Source: Kocuria varians
GTDB lineage: Bacteria > Actinomycetota > Actinomycetes > Actinomycetales > Micrococcaceae
Reading direction: 5' to 3'
Assembly: GCF_006539885.1 (NCBI RefSeq)
Contig: NZ_BJNW01000022.1
Coordinates: 1-50,026, forward strand
DNA: 50,026 nucleotides
Shown here: positions 49,845 to 50,026 of the stretch, in pieces
How the letters are laid out: each line of letters starts with the position of its first letter
How positions within the stretch are numbered: the stretch's first letter is position 1
The notes under the pieces: model-generated
Seen by the model: only the letters and a program-made list of their open reading frames with translations
Told to the model about the DNA's origin: nothing
The model's database searches: none
Translations under genes and position numbers: made by a program

Positions 49845-50026
49845 TCACGGTCCCAGGTAGTCCGTCGTAGGCGTCACCTCACTACCAGACGGTGCCCACG
49901 ACGCCTTTAATCGTCTCCGGCTCTGCCAACGCCCAGATCGATCGTCAACAGCCTCATGTCCCGCAATATCCAGAGCACGGGGCACCCGCTGGGCGATCTC
50001 GATCGCCGCGTCAGGCTCATGAAACT
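49845..50026 (-). other. Unassigned right-edge region with an open minus-strand frame
   Basis: After the SulP stop (49832) no start-to-stop gene is visible. One minus-strand frame is open from the window edge to a stop at 49845-49847 (about 59 codons, reading FHEPDAAIEIAQRV near the edge). Its third-position GC is low for this genome and I recognise no family. It may be the 3' end of a gene or mobile-element remnant outside the window, or non-coding. Confidence 0.25.

Noticed and set aside
1-50026. tRNA or other structured RNA genes
   Set aside because: I looked for TTCGA-type T-loops with matching acceptor stems and found none convincing on either strand; a covariance-model scan (tRNAscan-SE, Rfam) would settle it.

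Overview
The window is very GC-rich DNA with strong G/C third-position bias, GTG and TTG starts, many 4-bp ATGA/GTGA gene overlaps, and several promoters that place a -10 box 6-7 bases before the start codon. Its gene content is actinobacterial: CE1758/CE1759 flavin pair, fused PxpB-PxpC, biotin carboxylase-BCCP, Lrp-controlled branched-chain oxo-acid dehydrogenase, SMP-30, DUF4870. I infer a Micrococcales bacterium, plausibly Micrococcaceae (Kocuria-like); the genus is a guess. The DNA is chromosomal: two tandem rRNA-type promoters at the left edge point out of the window, so an rRNA operon very probably lies just off the left end.

Layout. 1-258: tandem rrn-type promoters (minus strand). 259-6606 (minus): a fatty-acid degradation unit (multifunctional hydratase/dehydrogenase, acyl-CoA dehydrogenase, acyl-CoA ligase) plus its probable TetR regulator, with the same 15-bp operator in both promoters. 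6892-12321 (plus): a complete peptide/nickel-type ABC importer with a fused double ATPase. 12325-19288: a galactose locus with a DeoR repressor, galT and galK on plus, and a sodium symporter, a small membrane protein and galM on minus. The locus is bounded on both sides by copies of one 45-bp terminator-like hairpin. 19304-23553: SMP-30 lactonase, thioesterase, MFS exporter, YdeI-like protein and two GNAT acetyltransferases. 23580-26086 (minus): luciferase-like monooxygenase, partner FMN reductase and a MarR regulator, behind an 18-bp perfect palindrome.

26254-33168 is the most interesting block: PxpA, PxpB-PxpC fusion, biotin carboxylase-BCCP and GntR on plus, converging on an NRAMP-like transporter and a DUF1445 protein on minus. 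The same palindrome family (GATTGTTGAACAATC) lies upstream of both halves, so they look like one regulon. The parts match a split urea-carboxylase architecture joined to 5-oxoproline chemistry, and the NRAMP-like protein lacks the metal-binding motifs.

33359-39302: DUF4870 protein, YhgE/Pip membrane protein with a divergent TetR regulator, CPBP protease, an NAD(P)-binding/TspO fusion and an Lrp regulator. 39649-43484 (plus): the E1-alpha, E1-beta and E2 genes of a branched-chain 2-oxo acid dehydrogenase. 43560-46026: a polyprenyl-synthetase homologue without its Asp-rich motifs, a LysE-type exporter and a nitroreductase. 46147-47561: an IS3-family element next to a truncated IS481-type transposase, followed by an apparently acquired MerR-SulP pair (47678-49832). 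The right edge has no recognised gene.

A 13-bp word, GACGACGCCGCGG, occurs nine times exactly and many more times nearly exactly, in both orientations, between genes and in protein linkers. This is far above chance and the features above do not explain it.
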